Both the position numbers and the translations under genes were made by a program. From Cyanobacteria bacterium REEB417 (GTDB lineage Bacteria; Cyanobacteriota; Cyanobacteriia; PCC-6307; Cyanobiaceae), in assembly GCA_018970945.1 (NCBI GenBank), contig JAGWVJ010000017.1, positions 1-37,511 of the forward strand: a stretch of 37,511 nt of DNA, read 5' to 3'. How positions within the stretch are numbered: position 1 is the first letter of the stretch; every line of letters begins with the position of its first letter. Shown in pieces: positions 7,256-14,994 of the stretch. The notes beneath the pieces are model-generated. The model saw nothing but the letters and a program-made list of their open reading frames with translations. It did no database searches and had not been told where the DNA came from.

Positions 7256-8695
7256 ATGACCTCCACTGTCGTTGGTGATCTGGTTGCCCAGCCGTACAAA
7301 TACGGCTTCGTGACTGAGATTGAAACTGAAAAGATCGCCAAGGGGCTGAGTGAAGACGTTGTTCGCCTGATTTCGGCAAAAAAGAAAGAACCGACTTTCT
7401 TGCTTGATTTTCGCCTTAGGGCTTACCGCCAGTGGCTTCAGATGCGGGAGCCTGATTGGGCTGCTCTTGGCTATCCTCCGATTGACTATCAAGACATAAT
7501 TTACTATGCAGCGCCTAAGCAGCAGAGTAAGAAAGCTAGTCTTGATGAGGTTGATCCCAAACTGCTGGAGACCTTCGACAAGCTTGGTATTCCTTTGAGC
7601 GAGCAGAAGCGTCTCTCAAACGTGGCTGTCGATGCCGTGTTTGATAGCGTTTCGATTGCTACCACCTTCAAAGAGCAGTTGGCAGAGCATGGCGTGATCT
7701 TCTGCTCGATCAGTGAAGCGGTCAAGGAGCATCCTGCGCTGATCGAGCGTTATCTAGGAACTGTTGTTGCTAGCAACGATAATTATTTTGCGGCGCTTAA
7801 TGCAGCGGTCTTCAGTGACGGCTCCTTTGTGTTCATCCCCAAAGGAGTGGCGTGTCCGATGGAGCTCTCCACTTACTTTCGCATCAACTCGGGTGACACC
7901 GGTCAATTTGAACGCACGCTCATCGTTGCTGAGGAAGGTGCTTCAGTGAGCTACCTCGAGGGATGCACCGCTCCGATGTTTGATACCAATCAGTTGCATG
8001 CCGCGGTGGTGGAGCTCGTAGCGCTTGATGATGCTTCGATCAAGTATTCGACGGTGCAGAACTGGTATGCAGGTGATGAACACGGTGTTGGTGGTATTTA
8101 CAACTTCGTGACCAAGCGAGGGCAATGCCGTGGTGCTCGCAGCAAGATCAGCTGGACCCAGGTCGAAACGGGTTCTGCCATCACCTGGAAATACCCCAGC
8201 TGCGTCCTCCAGGGGGCCGACTCGGTGGGTGAGTTCTATTCAGTTGCTCTCACCAACAACCGCCAGCAGGCCGACACCGGCACCAAAATGATTCATGTGG
8301 GGCCCCGCACCCGCTCCACGATCGTGAGCAAGGGCATCAGCGCTGGACATTCCGTCAACAGTTACCGCGGTCTGGTGCAGATTGGCCCGAAGGCGGTCGG
8401 GTCCAAGAACTACAGCCAGTGTGATTCGATGCTGATCGGTGACCAGGCGGGGGCCAACACCTATCCCTATATCCGTTCTCAGCAGAGCGATGCGGTGGTT
8501 GAGCACGAGGCCAGCACCTGCCGGCTCTCGGCCGATCAACTCTTCTACCTGCAGAGCCGAGGCATCGGCTTTGAGGAGGCGGTCTCGATGATGGTGAGCG
8601 GTTTCTGCCGTGATGTGTTCAACCAGCTGCCGATGGAATTTGCGGCTGAGGCGGATAAGCTTCTTGCCCTCAAGCTGGAGGGATCGGTCGGATAG
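7256..8695 (+). CDS. sufB: Fe-S cluster scaffold subunit SufB
   Basis: The 479-residue length and motifs match SufB, the scaffold of the SufBC2D complex on which Fe-S clusters are built in cyanobacteria. Recognisable segments include [40 protein letters not shown] (the cysteine here corresponds to the sulphur-accepting cysteine of E. coli SufB), [10 protein letters not shown] and, near the C terminus, [14 protein letters not shown] shared with SufD. The ATG lies ten bases after the ftrC stop. The first two thirds of the gene are noticeably more AT-rich (many GTT, ATT and TTT codons) than the last third and the genes downstream. The reading frame is intact. Confidence 0.97.
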   Translation: MTSTVVGDLVAQPYKYGFVTEIETEKIAKGLSEDVVRLISAKKKEPTFLLDFRLRAYRQWLQMREPDWAALGYPPIDYQDIIYYAAPKQQSKKASLDEVDPKLLETFDKLGIPLSEQKRLSNVAVDAVFDSVSIATTFKEQLAEHGVIFCSISEAVKEHPALIERYLGTVVASNDNYFAALNAAVFSDGSFVFIPKGVACPMELSTYFRINSGDTGQFERTLIVAEEGASVSYLEGCTAPMFDTNQLHAAVVELVALDDASIKYSTVQNWYAGDEHGVGGIYNFVTKRGQCRGARSKISWTQVETGSAITWKYPSCVLQGADSVGEFYSVALTNNRQQADTGTKMIHVGPRTRSTIVSKGISAGHSVNSYRGLVQIGPKAVGSKNYSQCDSMLIGDQAGANTYPYIRSQQSDAVVEHEASTCRLSADQLFYLQSRGIGFEEAVSMMVSGFCRDVFNQLPMEFAAEADKLLALKLEGSVG

Positions 8696-8816
8696 GTGCT
8701 CCCCTCTCTGCTCCTCCATGCGTGCTTCTTCGATTTTTTTCGATGCCGTTGCGATGTCTTCACCCAGTGTGCACTGCAGCCGCCCATTTGTTCTTAATTT
8801 GTTGTTCTGAAGTTCT

Positions 8817-9605
8817 GTGATCCGTTCTGACGCACCAGTCCTGCTTGAGGTTCGTGATCTGCGCGCCTCCGTTGACGATCAGCCGATCTTGCATGGTGTG
8901 AATCTCACGATCCGTGCTGGTGAGATCCACGCAGTCATGGGTCGCAACGGCAGCGGCAAGAGCACCCTTTCGAAAGTGCTTGCCGGTCATCCCGCCTACA
9001 CGGTGACAGGAGGAACGGTCATGTATCAGGGGCAGAACCTACTCGAGCTCGTCCCTGAGCAACGGGCACGCCTCGGACTGTTTCTCGGCTTCCAGTATCC
9101 GGTCGAGATTCCCGGGGTCAGCAACCTCGAGTTTCTCCGGGTCGCCACCAATGCCAGGCGTCAGGAGCGCGGCGAAACGGAGCTCGACACCTTTGCGTTC
9201 GAAGACCTCGTCACTGCCCGGCTCGCGGTGGTGCAGATGGATCCTGCCTTCCTCGAGCGTTCGGTGAATGAGGGCTTCAGCGGCGGCGAGAAGAAGCGCA
9301 ATGAGATCCTTCAGATGGCTCTGTTGGAGCCGGTGGTCGCGATCCTTGATGAGACCGATTCCGGTCTCGACATCGATGCGTTGCGCATCGTGGCCGGCGG
9401 TGTCAACCAGCTGGCCAGCCCCGGCAACGCCACTCTCTTGATCACCCATTACCAGCGTCTGCTCGATCTCATCACCCCCGACCACGTGCATGTCATGGCG
9501 GCGGGCCGCATCCTGCGCAGCGGCGGCCCGGAGCTGGCCCATGAGCTGGAGCGCACCGGTTACGACTGGGTCGATCAGGAACTCGCCCTGTCCGAGGTGG
9601 GCTGA
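8817..9605 (+). CDS. sufC: ATPase subunit SufC of the Fe-S assembly complex
   Basis: The 262-residue protein is a soluble ABC-type ATPase: Walker [10 protein letters not shown] at 42-50, the signature FSGGEKK at 154-160, Walker B with the SufC-typical DETDSGLD ending near 185, and the switch histidine at 211. The combination ETDSGLD distinguishes SufC from transporter ATPases. It powers conformational change of SufBC2D during cluster assembly. The start is a GTG at 8817. A 121-base gap separates it from sufB, the largest gap in the operon. It could hold a second promoter or a processing site, but I see no clear signal. Its TGA overlaps the sufD ATG by one base. Confidence 0.96.
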   Translation: MIRSDAPVLLEVRDLRASVDDQPILHGVNLTIRAGEIHAVMGRNGSGKSTLSKVLAGHPAYTVTGGTVMYQGQNLLELVPEQRARLGLFLGFQYPVEIPGVSNLEFLRVATNARRQERGETELDTFAFEDLVTARLAVVQMDPAFLERSVNEGFSGGEKKRNEILQMALLEPVVAILDETDSGLDIDALRIVAGGVNQLASPGNATLLITHYQRLLDLITPDHVHVMAAGRILRSGGPELAHELERTGYDWVDQELALSEVG

Positions 9606-10705
9606 TGGCGGCGACGACCCTGGCCCACGCCTGGCAGGATCTGGCTGGTGCTGCGTTTCCCTCCCGTCGGATGGAGCACTGGCGCTTCACCGATCTGGCT
9701 GTGCTGACAGCCATGGAGCCTCGCCCCTGGAGCAGTGGCGATCCGTTGGCTTCGCTGCAGCTGCCTGCCGGGGTCACCCGCCTGCCCGAGGCCGAGCTGG
9801 CGGCCGTGGCCGGCCAGAGCCTGGCCCACGCCGGCTGCAGCGACCATTGGCCCGTGCGGCTCAACGCCGGCGCCAGGCCTGTGCGGCTCGGGCTTCGGGT
9901 CGAGGCCGGAGCCGACCCGCTGCAGCTCGCGCTCGATGCCGGCGGCGCCGGTGAGCTTTTGGCCCTGCATCTGGTGCTGCTGCTCGAACCGGGCGCCTCG
10001 CTGGCGGTGTCGCAGCGCGTACTTGCCTCTGGCGCAGCGGTCTGCAGCCTGGTTTGTGAGGCCCGGCTCGCGGCCGATGCCCAGCTCCACTGGGGGCTGG
10101 TGGCTCATGGTCACAGCTCTGCAGCGCTGCTGGGACATCTGGCGGTGACCCAGGAGCCCGGCAGCAGCCTTGAGCTGGTGACCGTGTGCAGTGGTTGGGG
10201 TTGCAGTCGCCTGGAGCCGCGGGTGCAGCAGGGCCGGGGTGCGGCCCGCACCCGTCTGCGGGGGTTGCAGTGGGTCGACGACAACCAGCTCGCCGACACC
10301 CACAGCCTGGTGCGGTTTGATGGGCCCGACGGGCAGCTCGACCAGCTGCACAAGACCGTGGCCGCGGGTGCCGGCCGCAGTGTGTTCAATGGCGCCGTCC
10401 AGGTGCCCCGGGCGGCCCAGCGCACCGATGCGTCCCAGCTCAGCCGCAGCCTGCTGCTGAGCGACCGCGCCCGGGTGGACACCAAACCCGAGCTCGAGAT
10501 CGTTGCTGACGACGTCAAATGCGCCCATGGAGCCACGGTGAGCCGCCTGCAGCAGGACGAGCTCTTCTATCTGCAGAGCCGTGGCATCGCTGCCGATCAG
10601 GCGGCCCGTCTGCTGCTGGCAGGATATTGCCAGGATGTGCTGCGGGAGCTGCCTACCGTTGCGGCGGGCTGGTTGCCGATCGCGCCGCCATTCAGGGAGC
10701 CTTGA
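9605..10705 (+). CDS. sufD: Fe-S assembly complex subunit SufD
   Basis: The 366-residue product pairs with SufB in the SufBC2D scaffold. The N terminus (FPSRRMEHWRFTDLAVL) and the beta-helix core are typical. The C-terminal block CAHGATVSRLQQDELFYLQS includes the conserved histidine (HGATVS) thought to help hold the nascent cluster at the SufB-SufD interface. The start codon overlaps the sufC stop by one base, and sufS begins four bases after its own stop, so the three genes are tightly coupled. The gene is much more GC-rich than sufB. Complementary-strand open frames over this gene are shadows. Confidence 0.95.
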   Translation: MAATTLAHAWQDLAGAAFPSRRMEHWRFTDLAVLTAMEPRPWSSGDPLASLQLPAGVTRLPEAELAAVAGQSLAHAGCSDHWPVRLNAGARPVRLGLRVEAGADPLQLALDAGGAGELLALHLVLLLEPGASLAVSQRVLASGAAVCSLVCEARLAADAQLHWGLVAHGHSSAALLGHLAVTQEPGSSLELVTVCSGWGCSRLEPRVQQGRGAARTRLRGLQWVDDNQLADTHSLVRFDGPDGQLDQLHKTVAAGAGRSVFNGAVQVPRAAQRTDASQLSRSLLLSDRARVDTKPELEIVADDVKCAHGATVSRLQQDELFYLQSRGIAADQAARLLLAGYCQDVLRELPTVAAGWLPIAPPFREP

Positions 10706-10709
10706 GCCG

Positions 10710-12005
10710 ATGACCCCCTGGACTGCGATGGAGGGCCATGACAAAGCCGCTGGCCATGACGTCGTCGATCTGGCGGCCCTGACCCGGCCTGACTTTCCCC
10801 TTCTGGCGCAGACCGCCTGCCTTGGGCAGCCCCTGATCTACCTCGATCACGCCGCCACCAGCCAGAAGCCACGTCAGGTGCTCGATGCCCTGCGTCATTA
10901 CTACGACCACGACAACGCCAACGTGCACCGCGGTGCCCACCAGCTGAGCGCCCGTGCCACCGAAGGTTTTGAAATGGCGCGCGAGAAGACGGCCCGCTTC
11001 GTCGGCTCGGCTAACCCCCGCGAGATCGTGTTCACCCGCAACGCCAGCGAGGCCATCAACCTGGTGGCCCGTAGCTGGGGTGAGGCGTTTTTGCGGCCTG
11101 ACGATGAGGTGCTCCTTACCGTCATGGAGCACCACAGCAACCTGGTGCCTTGGCAGCTGTTGGCGGCCCGCACCGGCTGTGTGCTGCGTCATGTGGGTCT
11201 CACCGCAACCGGTGAGCTCGATCTCGACGACCTGCGCGCCAAGCTCACGGACCGCACCCGGCTGGTGAGCCTGGTGCAGGTGAGCAACACCCTCGGTTGC
11301 CTCAATCCGATCGCCGAGGTCTGCGCACTGGCCCACAGCGCCGGGGCCTTGGTGCTGGTTGATGGCTGCCAGAGCCTGCCCCATCTGCCGGTGGATGTGA
11401 AGGGGCTCGACTGCGACTTTCTGGTGGGCAGCTCCCACAAGCTCTGTGGCCCCACTGGCATGGGCTTTTTGTGGGCGCGCGAATCCCTGCTTGACGCCAT
11501 GCCGCCGTTCCTCGGCGGTGGCGAAATGATCCAGGACGTGTTCCTGGATCACAGCAGCTGGGCCGATCTGCCACACAAGTTCGAAGCCGGCACGCCGGCA
11601 ATCGGTGAAGCGATCGGCATGGGGGCGGCGCTCGACTACCTGAATGCCATCGGTCTCGAGCGCATCCATGCCTGGGAGCAGCAGCTCACCTGCCACCTGT
11701 TTGCGCGCCTGGAGGCGATCGCGGGGGTGCACATTCTTGGCCCCACCCCCGAGCAGCAGGCTGACCGCGGCGCCCTGGCGGCGTTCCATGTGGAGGGTCT
11801 GCATGCCAATGACCTCGCTGCCCTGCTCGATTCGGCAGGCATCTGCATTCGCAGCGGTCACCACTGCACCCAGCCCCTGCACCGCCATTACGGGCTCAGC
11901 GGCACGGCCAGGGCCAGCCTCAGCTTCACTACCACGCTTGAGGAGATCGATCGCTTTGCCGACGAGCTCGAAGGCACGATCGCCTTCTTGCGCGAGCACA
12001 GCTGA
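10710..12005 (+). CDS. sufS: Cysteine desulphurase SufS
   Basis: This PLP-dependent class V aminotransferase-fold enzyme removes sulphur from cysteine to form alanine and a persulphide for cluster building. The ATG at 10710, four bases after sufD, gives 431 residues; the frame is open further upstream but lies inside sufD. Motifs include YLDHAATSQKP at 44-54, MEHHSNLVPWQ at 139-149, the PLP lysine in SSHKLCGPTGMG (K244) and RSGHHCTQPLH with the persulphide cysteine at 386. RSGHHC matches the group II (SufS) loop, not NifS/IscS. It is the last gene of the ftrC-sufBCDS unit and faces a methyltransferase gene two bases away. No sufE-like gene is seen in the window. Confidence 0.96.
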   Translation: MTPWTAMEGHDKAAGHDVVDLAALTRPDFPLLAQTACLGQPLIYLDHAATSQKPRQVLDALRHYYDHDNANVHRGAHQLSARATEGFEMAREKTARFVGSANPREIVFTRNASEAINLVARSWGEAFLRPDDEVLLTVMEHHSNLVPWQLLAARTGCVLRHVGLTATGELDLDDLRAKLTDRTRLVSLVQVSNTLGCLNPIAEVCALAHSAGALVLVDGCQSLPHLPVDVKGLDCDFLVGSSHKLCGPTGMGFLWARESLLDAMPPFLGGGEMIQDVFLDHSSWADLPHKFEAGTPAIGEAIGMGAALDYLNAIGLERIHAWEQQLTCHLFARLEAIAGVHILGPTPEQQADRGALAAFHVEGLHANDLAALLDSAGICIRSGHHCTQPLHRHYGLSGTARASLSFTTTLEEIDRFADELEGTIAFLREHS

Positions 12006-12007
12006 GT

Positions 12008-12736
12008 TCAGGCCGGCGTGAGCACCGCCAGGGCTTCGGCCTGGTGGGCCCCCTGCCAGCCCCAGTGCCATTGCCAGCCGGCTGCCTCCGAGGCCGCGGC
12101 GATCGCCTGCCGGTCTGCGGGGATGTCGCAGCGGCTCAGGTGGCTGATCACATGCTCCTGCTGTTCGGTAGTGAGCTGGGGCCAGAGGGCGGTGATGCGC
12201 CGGGTGTAACGCGCCACATAGGCCTCAAGGTTTTCGCCGGCTTGGCGAAACACATCAATCCAGACGAACAGCCCACCCGGGGCCATGCGCTGGCGTGCGG
12301 CCTGCAGGAACGTTGCCTTGTCGGCATCGGCGAGGTGATGGATCGCAAAGGCCGAGTGCAGGATGTCGACCGGCTGTGCGACGACGGCATGGCCCTCAGC
12401 CGCGGTTCCCTGGGTTGCCCATGCCAGCAGATCGCCCTCGACCCAGTGGCTGGGGAAGGGCACGTTCCCAAGGGCTTGCTGCGCCAGCGGCAGCACGGCA
12501 GGCGTCAGGTCGAGACCCGTGTAGCTGGCCAGCGGTAGACGTTGCAGCAACGGCGCCAGCAGGGCCAGATCGCCGCAGCCCAGATCAAGCAGATGGGGCG
12601 GTGGTGCCGTGGTGGGTCGGGCGTCAAACCACGCCTGAATCGCCGTGGCCGTGGCCTCGGCCACAGCCCGGTGCTCCATCAGATCGTGCTCAACAATGGC
12701 CCGGTACGAGGTCCATTGCCGCTCAAAGAAGTCCAT
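12008..12736 (-). CDS. Class I SAM-dependent methyltransferase, substrate unknown
   Basis: From an ATG at 12736 the gene encodes 242 residues beginning MDFFERQWTSYRAIVEHDLM. The nucleotide-binding motif I is LLDLGCGDLALLAPLL, followed by YTGLDLT (motif post-I acidic residue), HSAFAIHHLADADK and APGGLFVWIDVFR, the normal order in a Rossmann methyltransferase. The substrate region after about residue 170 is not diagnostic, so the target cannot be named. The frame is open 43 codons further upstream, but that part has no domain. The gene converges on sufS with a two-base gap, so it does not share the suf transcript. Its upstream region has phased repeats described separately. Confidence 0.8.
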   Translation of the reverse strand: MDFFERQWTSYRAIVEHDLMEHRAVAEATATAIQAWFDARPTTAPPPHLLDLGCGDLALLAPLLQRLPLASYTGLDLTPAVLPLAQQALGNVPFPSHWVEGDLLAWATQGTAAEGHAVVAQPVDILHSAFAIHHLADADKATFLQAARQRMAPGGLFVWIDVFRQAGENLEAYVARYTRRITALWPQLTTEQQEHVISHLSRCDIPADRQAIAAASEAAGWQWHWGWQGAHQAEALAVLTPA

Positions 12737-12788
12737 CGCACCATCTTGCCCAGGCGATGAGAGGTCAGGAGAGCAAACCTTGTCTTGA

Positions 12789-12877
12789 CGTTGCAGTCCC
12801 GTTGTCTCGCCGTTGTGGACAGGGTCTTTGACGCTGTCTCGACGATGCATCAACAATGCACTCACAATGAATCGATG
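12789..12877. repeat. Two sets of 11-base-phased pentamer repeats upstream of a methyltransferase gene
   Basis: CGTTG occurs at 12789, 12800 and 12811, exactly 11 bases apart. A second set, CGATG at 12843 and CAATG at 12854 and 12865, is also spaced by 11 bases, with another CGATG at 12873. Direct repeats on one helical face are typical of operators for OmpR/PhoB-type response regulators, and the cyanobacterial Pho box also has 11-base units, though with a different sequence. The region lies 53-141 bases upstream of the methyltransferase start at 12736. The rest of 12737-12975 holds no supported gene. Confidence 0.4.
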
Positions 12878-12975
12878 TCGTAGTTGCAGTTCTCGCCCGT
12901 GGGTCTTGACCGCTCAGCCATGGGCGTTCAACGACGGATTGAGCCCCCGCAGCTCCAAGGCGTGTGCCTGGTGCT

Positions 12976-13998
12976 TCAGCCCGGCTCGTCCCACAGGTTG
13001 GCCTGGGTGTAAGGGCCCTGTGGCAACTCCCAGAAGCTGCCGTCGACAAAGCGATGGTGGCGATCCAGGGCGGCGATCTGCTCCAGCTCGGCGGGGTTGA
13101 GTTTCAGCTGGGCCGCTGCCAGGTTGGCAGCCAGCCGTGCGTCCTGCACCGATTTGGGGATCACCGCCGTGCCGCAGGCCAGTCCCCAGGCCAGCAGCAC
13201 CTGGGCGGGGCTGGCGTCATGGGCTGTCGCGATGGCGCTGATCACCGGCTCGCTCAGCAGTGGCAGGGGACCCCCGGCCGCCGGGGACCCCAGGGGCGAA
13301 TAGGCCGTCACGGCGATGCCCTGCTGCTGGCAGAAGCTCAGCAGGGCGTTCTGCTGCAACCAGGGATGGCGCTCGATCTGGTTCATCGCCGGTCGGATGC
13401 GGCAATGGGGCAGCAGGCCATTCAGCTTGACGGCGCTGCAGTTCGACACGCCGATGTGGCGCACCAGGCCCGCATCGACCAGGGCTTCCATGGCGCTCCA
13501 GGTCTCCCGGAGGGGCAGCTGCTCCAGCGCGATCTGGTCGGCGGCCACGCTGGGCATCACGACCCCGTGCCGGTGCACCACAGGCCAGTGGATCAGGTAC
13601 AGATCCAGCTGGTCCAGCTCGAGGTCGGCCAGGGTCTGGGCCAGGGCGGGCCGCACCTGTTCAGGGCTGTGGCAGTCGTTCCAGAGTTTGGATGTGATCC
13701 ACAATTCCTCCCGCCGCACCACGCCGTCGCGCTGGGCGCTGGCCAGGGCCGCGCCGATCTCGGCTTCGTTGCCGTAGATCGCAGCGCAGTCGATGTGGCG
13801 GTAGCCCAGTTCAATGGCCGTGCGCACCGCGGTGCCCACCGTGCCGGGGCTTGACTTCCAGGTGCCCAGCCCCAGGGCCGGCATCGGGGCACCGCCCCTC
13901 AGGGAGAGCGTTGGCGTCGACTCAGCAGCGTTCACAGGAGCCAGGTGCAGTGCTTCCAGCCTGGCGACAATCAGGGCCGGTTCAACGGTTGTGATCAC
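12976..13998 (-). CDS. Aldo/keto reductase
   Basis: The catalytic tetrad of the aldo/keto reductase barrel is complete: D70 and Y75 in HIDCAAIYGNE, K104 in ITSKLWND and H137 in LIHWPV. GLGTWKS near 43 and GVSNCS, then NQIERHPW and PKSVQDAR for NADPH binding, are all present. The family reduces aldehydes and ketones with NADPH; the physiological substrate is not predictable. The product is 340 residues from a GTG at 13998. Another GTG at 13935 (residue 22) would give a length closer to the usual 315-320 and may be the true start. It is separated from the neighbouring genes by 168 and about 240 bases, so it is probably expressed alone. Confidence 0.88.
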   Translation of the reverse strand: MITTVEPALIVARLEALHLAPVNAAESTPTLSLRGGAPMPALGLGTWKSSPGTVGTAVRTAIELGYRHIDCAAIYGNEAEIGAALASAQRDGVVRREELWITSKLWNDCHSPEQVRPALAQTLADLELDQLDLYLIHWPVVHRHGVVMPSVAADQIALEQLPLRETWSAMEALVDAGLVRHIGVSNCSAVKLNGLLPHCRIRPAMNQIERHPWLQQNALLSFCQQQGIAVTAYSPLGSPAAGGPLPLLSEPVISAIATAHDASPAQVLLAWGLACGTAVIPKSVQDARLAANLAAAQLKLNPAELEQIAALDRHHRFVDGSFWELPQGPYTQANLWDEPG

Positions 13999-14003
13999 AC
14001 CTG

Positions 14004-14144
14004 ATGTCCCGATTCTGCTCGCCCCGAGCCTCCAGCGGTTGCAGCTGCAGGGTGCTGCTGGTCGAAACCGAAGATGCTGGAAGGGTCAGCGGTTGGTTGC
14101 GCCGTCAGGGGGGTGAGTCGGTGCTCGAGCTCGAGATCAGTTAG
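14004..14144 (+). CDS. Candidate small protein (46 residues), unconfirmed
   Basis: Between the aldo/keto reductase start and the end of the next methyltransferase, an ATG at 14004 opens a 46-codon frame. Its second half has native-looking codons and a plausible sequence: CRVLLVETEDAGRVSG, then WLRRQGGESVLELEIS and a TAG. The first half is serine- and cysteine-rich and less convincing. No ribosome binding site stands out, and the ATG is only five bases from the divergent GTG of the reductase. It could equally be a remnant or chance. Confidence 0.25.
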   Translation: MSRFCSPRASSGCSCRVLLVETEDAGRVSGWLRRQGGESVLELEIS

Positions 14145-14166
14145 AGCGGCCGCGGCGCCGTGGTGG

Positions 14167-14994
14167 TCATGGCCGTGTTCCGTCAGCAGCCGGCTTCACC
14201 CCGCGTCCCTGGTAACCGCTGATGCTGATCGCGCTGTCGCTGCGTGTGGCCAACCCGGCAAAGCGCCCATGGCCGAGCCGGATCAGTGCGGCTTCGGCTG
14301 CTGTGGCGGCGGCCTGCTCAAGGGCCGGCAGTTCGGGTGTGATGAACGCCAGCAGGTAGCTGCTGAAGTCGTGCACCTGCTGGCGTTGGTCGGGGCACCA
14401 GTGGTGGATGCCTACCATGGTCACGGCCACCTCGGCAAAACCGGCCTGGGCCAACAGCGGTCCGAGGGCCGGGCCGGCATGGGCGTTGCCGTGGCGGTTG
14501 AAGTGGGCCACAAACGCGCTCAGCAGCGCTGCGATGGTCGCATCGGGCGGCGAGACCCGCAGGCTGCCGTAGTCGGTTTCGGTGAGGTGAATGCTGCCGC
14601 CGGGGCGCAGCACCCGCAGCGCTTCGGCCAGCACCGCCTGGGGGTCGGCCAGGTGCTCGATCACCCATACCAGGCGTACCCGTTCAAACGACCCATCCGG
14701 CCAGGGCAGGGCGGCGCCGTCGCCCACCACCAGTTCGATGTCTGCCAGCCCCTGGGCCGCCAGGTGCCGCTGCGCGCCGGCGATCTGCTCGCGGCTGATG
14801 TCGATGCCGCACAGCCGGGCTTCGGGATGGGACCGGGCGATGTGGGCCAGCACGGCCCCCACGCCACAGCCGATCTCGAGCAGCCGCTCGCCGGGATGCA
14901 GCTCCAGGTTGGACGCCAGCAGCCCGTCGAGCCGCCCGGCCTGGTCGATCAGCCGCTGCTGCTCGCGCGTGCTGGTGCCGTGGATGTAGGTCAT
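14167..14994 (-). CDS. SAM-dependent methyltransferase coupled to an amine oxidase
   Basis: The ATG at 14994 overlaps the stop of the amine oxidase gene as ATGA, indicating translational coupling. The 275-residue product has motif I LLEIGCGVGAVLAHIA, an acidic CGIDIS strand, VVGDGAALPWPDGSFERV and RVLRPGGSIHLTETD, the order of UbiE/Coq5-like (Methyltransf_11) enzymes acting on small molecules or lipids. The C-terminal third holds HDFSSYLLAFITPELPALEQ, which is not diagnostic. The substrate is unknown; coupling to an amine oxidase hints at a shared pathway on an amine or amino-acid-derived compound, which is inference. Confidence 0.82.
   Translation of the reverse strand: MTYIHGTSTREQQRLIDQAGRLDGLLASNLELHPGERLLEIGCGVGAVLAHIARSHPEARLCGIDISREQIAGAQRHLAAQGLADIELVVGDGAALPWPDGSFERVRLVWVIEHLADPQAVLAEALRVLRPGGSIHLTETDYGSLRVSPPDATIAALLSAFVAHFNRHGNAHAGPALGPLLAQAGFAEVAVTMVGIHHWCPDQRQQVHDFSSYLLAFITPELPALEQAAATAAEAALIRLGHGRFAGLATRSDSAISISGYQGRGVKPAADGTRP

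Noticed and set aside
8718-8810. 30-codon frame in the sufB-sufC gap
   Set aside because: No ribosome binding site and no protein-like pattern; more likely spacer or leader sequence.
10692-12071. 459-residue minus-strand frame opposite sufS
   Set aside because: No recognisable motif, and sufS is complete with its active-site lysine and cysteine.
12789-12877. CRISPR-like interpretation of the phased repeats
   Set aside because: Repeat units are only five bases with six-base gaps, there are no spacers of normal length, and no cas gene is in the window.
12873-13100. Cysteine-pair pattern (MNRCRSC and later ACAWC) suggesting a zinc ribbon on the plus strand
   Set aside because: The frame continues antisense into the aldo/keto reductase gene with no coherent domain.
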